Part shown: piece after piece, positions 23,598 through 23,733 of the stretch | Layout: each line of letters begins with the position of its first letter | Position numbering within the stretch: the stretch's first letter is position 1 | Assembly (NCBI GenBank): GCA_963922595.1 | Contig: CAWUIM010000049.1 | Location: 1-23,733 of the forward strand | Length of the DNA stretch: 23,733 nucleotides | Direction: 5' to 3' | Origin: JAJFFW01 sp963922595 | GTDB taxonomy: Bacteria; Pseudomonadota; Alphaproteobacteria; Caulobacterales; Parvularculaceae | The notes under the pieces: generated by a model | What the model was told of the DNA's origin: nothing | Databases searched by the model: none | What the model saw: the letters and a program-made list of their open reading frames with translations, nothing else | Program-made: the position numbers and the translations under genes

Positions 23598-23643
23598 AGG
23601 TCGTTTGTCATTCCTCAAAGATGCGTTGATGATAGCCCGCACC

Positions 23644-23733
23644 ATGCCTTTCAACCGAACCGTTCTGCAAGTCATTCCGACCCTTGAGACAGGGGGCGCG
23701 GAACGCACGACCGTGGAGATTGCGCGCGCGATC
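23644..23733 (+). CDS. Glycosyltransferase (GT4-like), N-terminal fragment cut by window edge
   Basis: Thirty codons are visible. VLQVIPTLETGGAERTTVEI is the classic first strand and glycine-rich donor-side loop of GT4/GT-B glycosyltransferases, with the GGAER signature. The gene leaves the window at 23733. ATG 23644 fits the family N-terminus; an in-frame ATG at 23629 would add five residues, and neither has a clear ribosome site. It is divergent from the hydrolase gene, with 46 bp between the chosen starts. Likely work in envelope polysaccharide or lipopolysaccharide synthesis is inferred from the family only. Confidence 0.75.
   Translation, partial: MPFNRTVLQVIPTLETGGAERTTVEIARAI

Noticed and set aside
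1..23733. CRISPR array, tRNA or rRNA genes
   Set aside because: No regularly spaced repeats and no recognisable tRNA or rRNA sequence were seen on either strand.

Overview
The window looks like a chromosomal segment of a Gram-negative alphaproteobacterium. The left edge carries a lytic amidase - PBP1A - release factor 2 block, an order common in Alphaproteobacteria. The middle carries a TonB-dependent receptor of the Xanthomonas/Caulobacter type with flavin-dependent 'tryptophan halogenase' genes, as in Caulobacterales, Parvularculales, sphingomonads and xanthomonads. The order-level placement is inference; no rRNA or marker phylogeny is available here.

Layout. (1) 2-4760, + strand: 3' part of an N-acetylmuramoyl-L-alanine amidase, mrcA (PBP1A) and prfB (RF2, with its programmed +1 frameshift intact). 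(2) 4761-21896: a maltodextrin/starch utilisation island. It holds an MFS sugar transporter and a LacI-type regulator (+, coupled by TAATG), then an alpha-glucosidase and a secreted alpha-amylase (-, coupled by ATGA). Divergent from these are a TonB-dependent receptor and, beyond a strong terminator, a flavin-dependent halogenase (+). Converging on them is a - strand operon of a DUF6445 protein, a lipoprotein GH13 amylase and a second halogenase (the last two coupled by ATGA). Divergent from that operon is a GH97 alpha-glucosidase like SusB (+). (3) 21874-23733: folD and an ABHD10-like alpha/beta hydrolase (-), and the first codons of a glycosyltransferase (+).

How the parts fit. Maltodextrins would enter through the TonB receptor, be trimmed in the periplasm by the exported GH13 enzymes and GH97, cross the inner membrane through the MFS carrier, and be finished by the cytosolic alpha-glucosidase. 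The LacI protein is the obvious local regulator. I find a 14-bp palindromic motif (best copy TGCAAAATTTTGCA) twice in each of the three control regions (4761-5022, 11140-11452, 19558-19799). In five of the six cases its TTGCA end doubles as a -35 element, with a -10-like hexamer 17 bp away (good to weak). This ties every operon of the island, including the halogenase/DUF6445 operon, to one proposed regulon.

The most unusual point is that two intact-looking halogenases and a possible 2-oxoglutarate/Fe(II)-type protein are wired into a sugar-uptake regulon. One halogenase is translationally coupled to an amylase. Their substrate is not evident. No tRNA, rRNA, CRISPR array or insertion sequence was seen.
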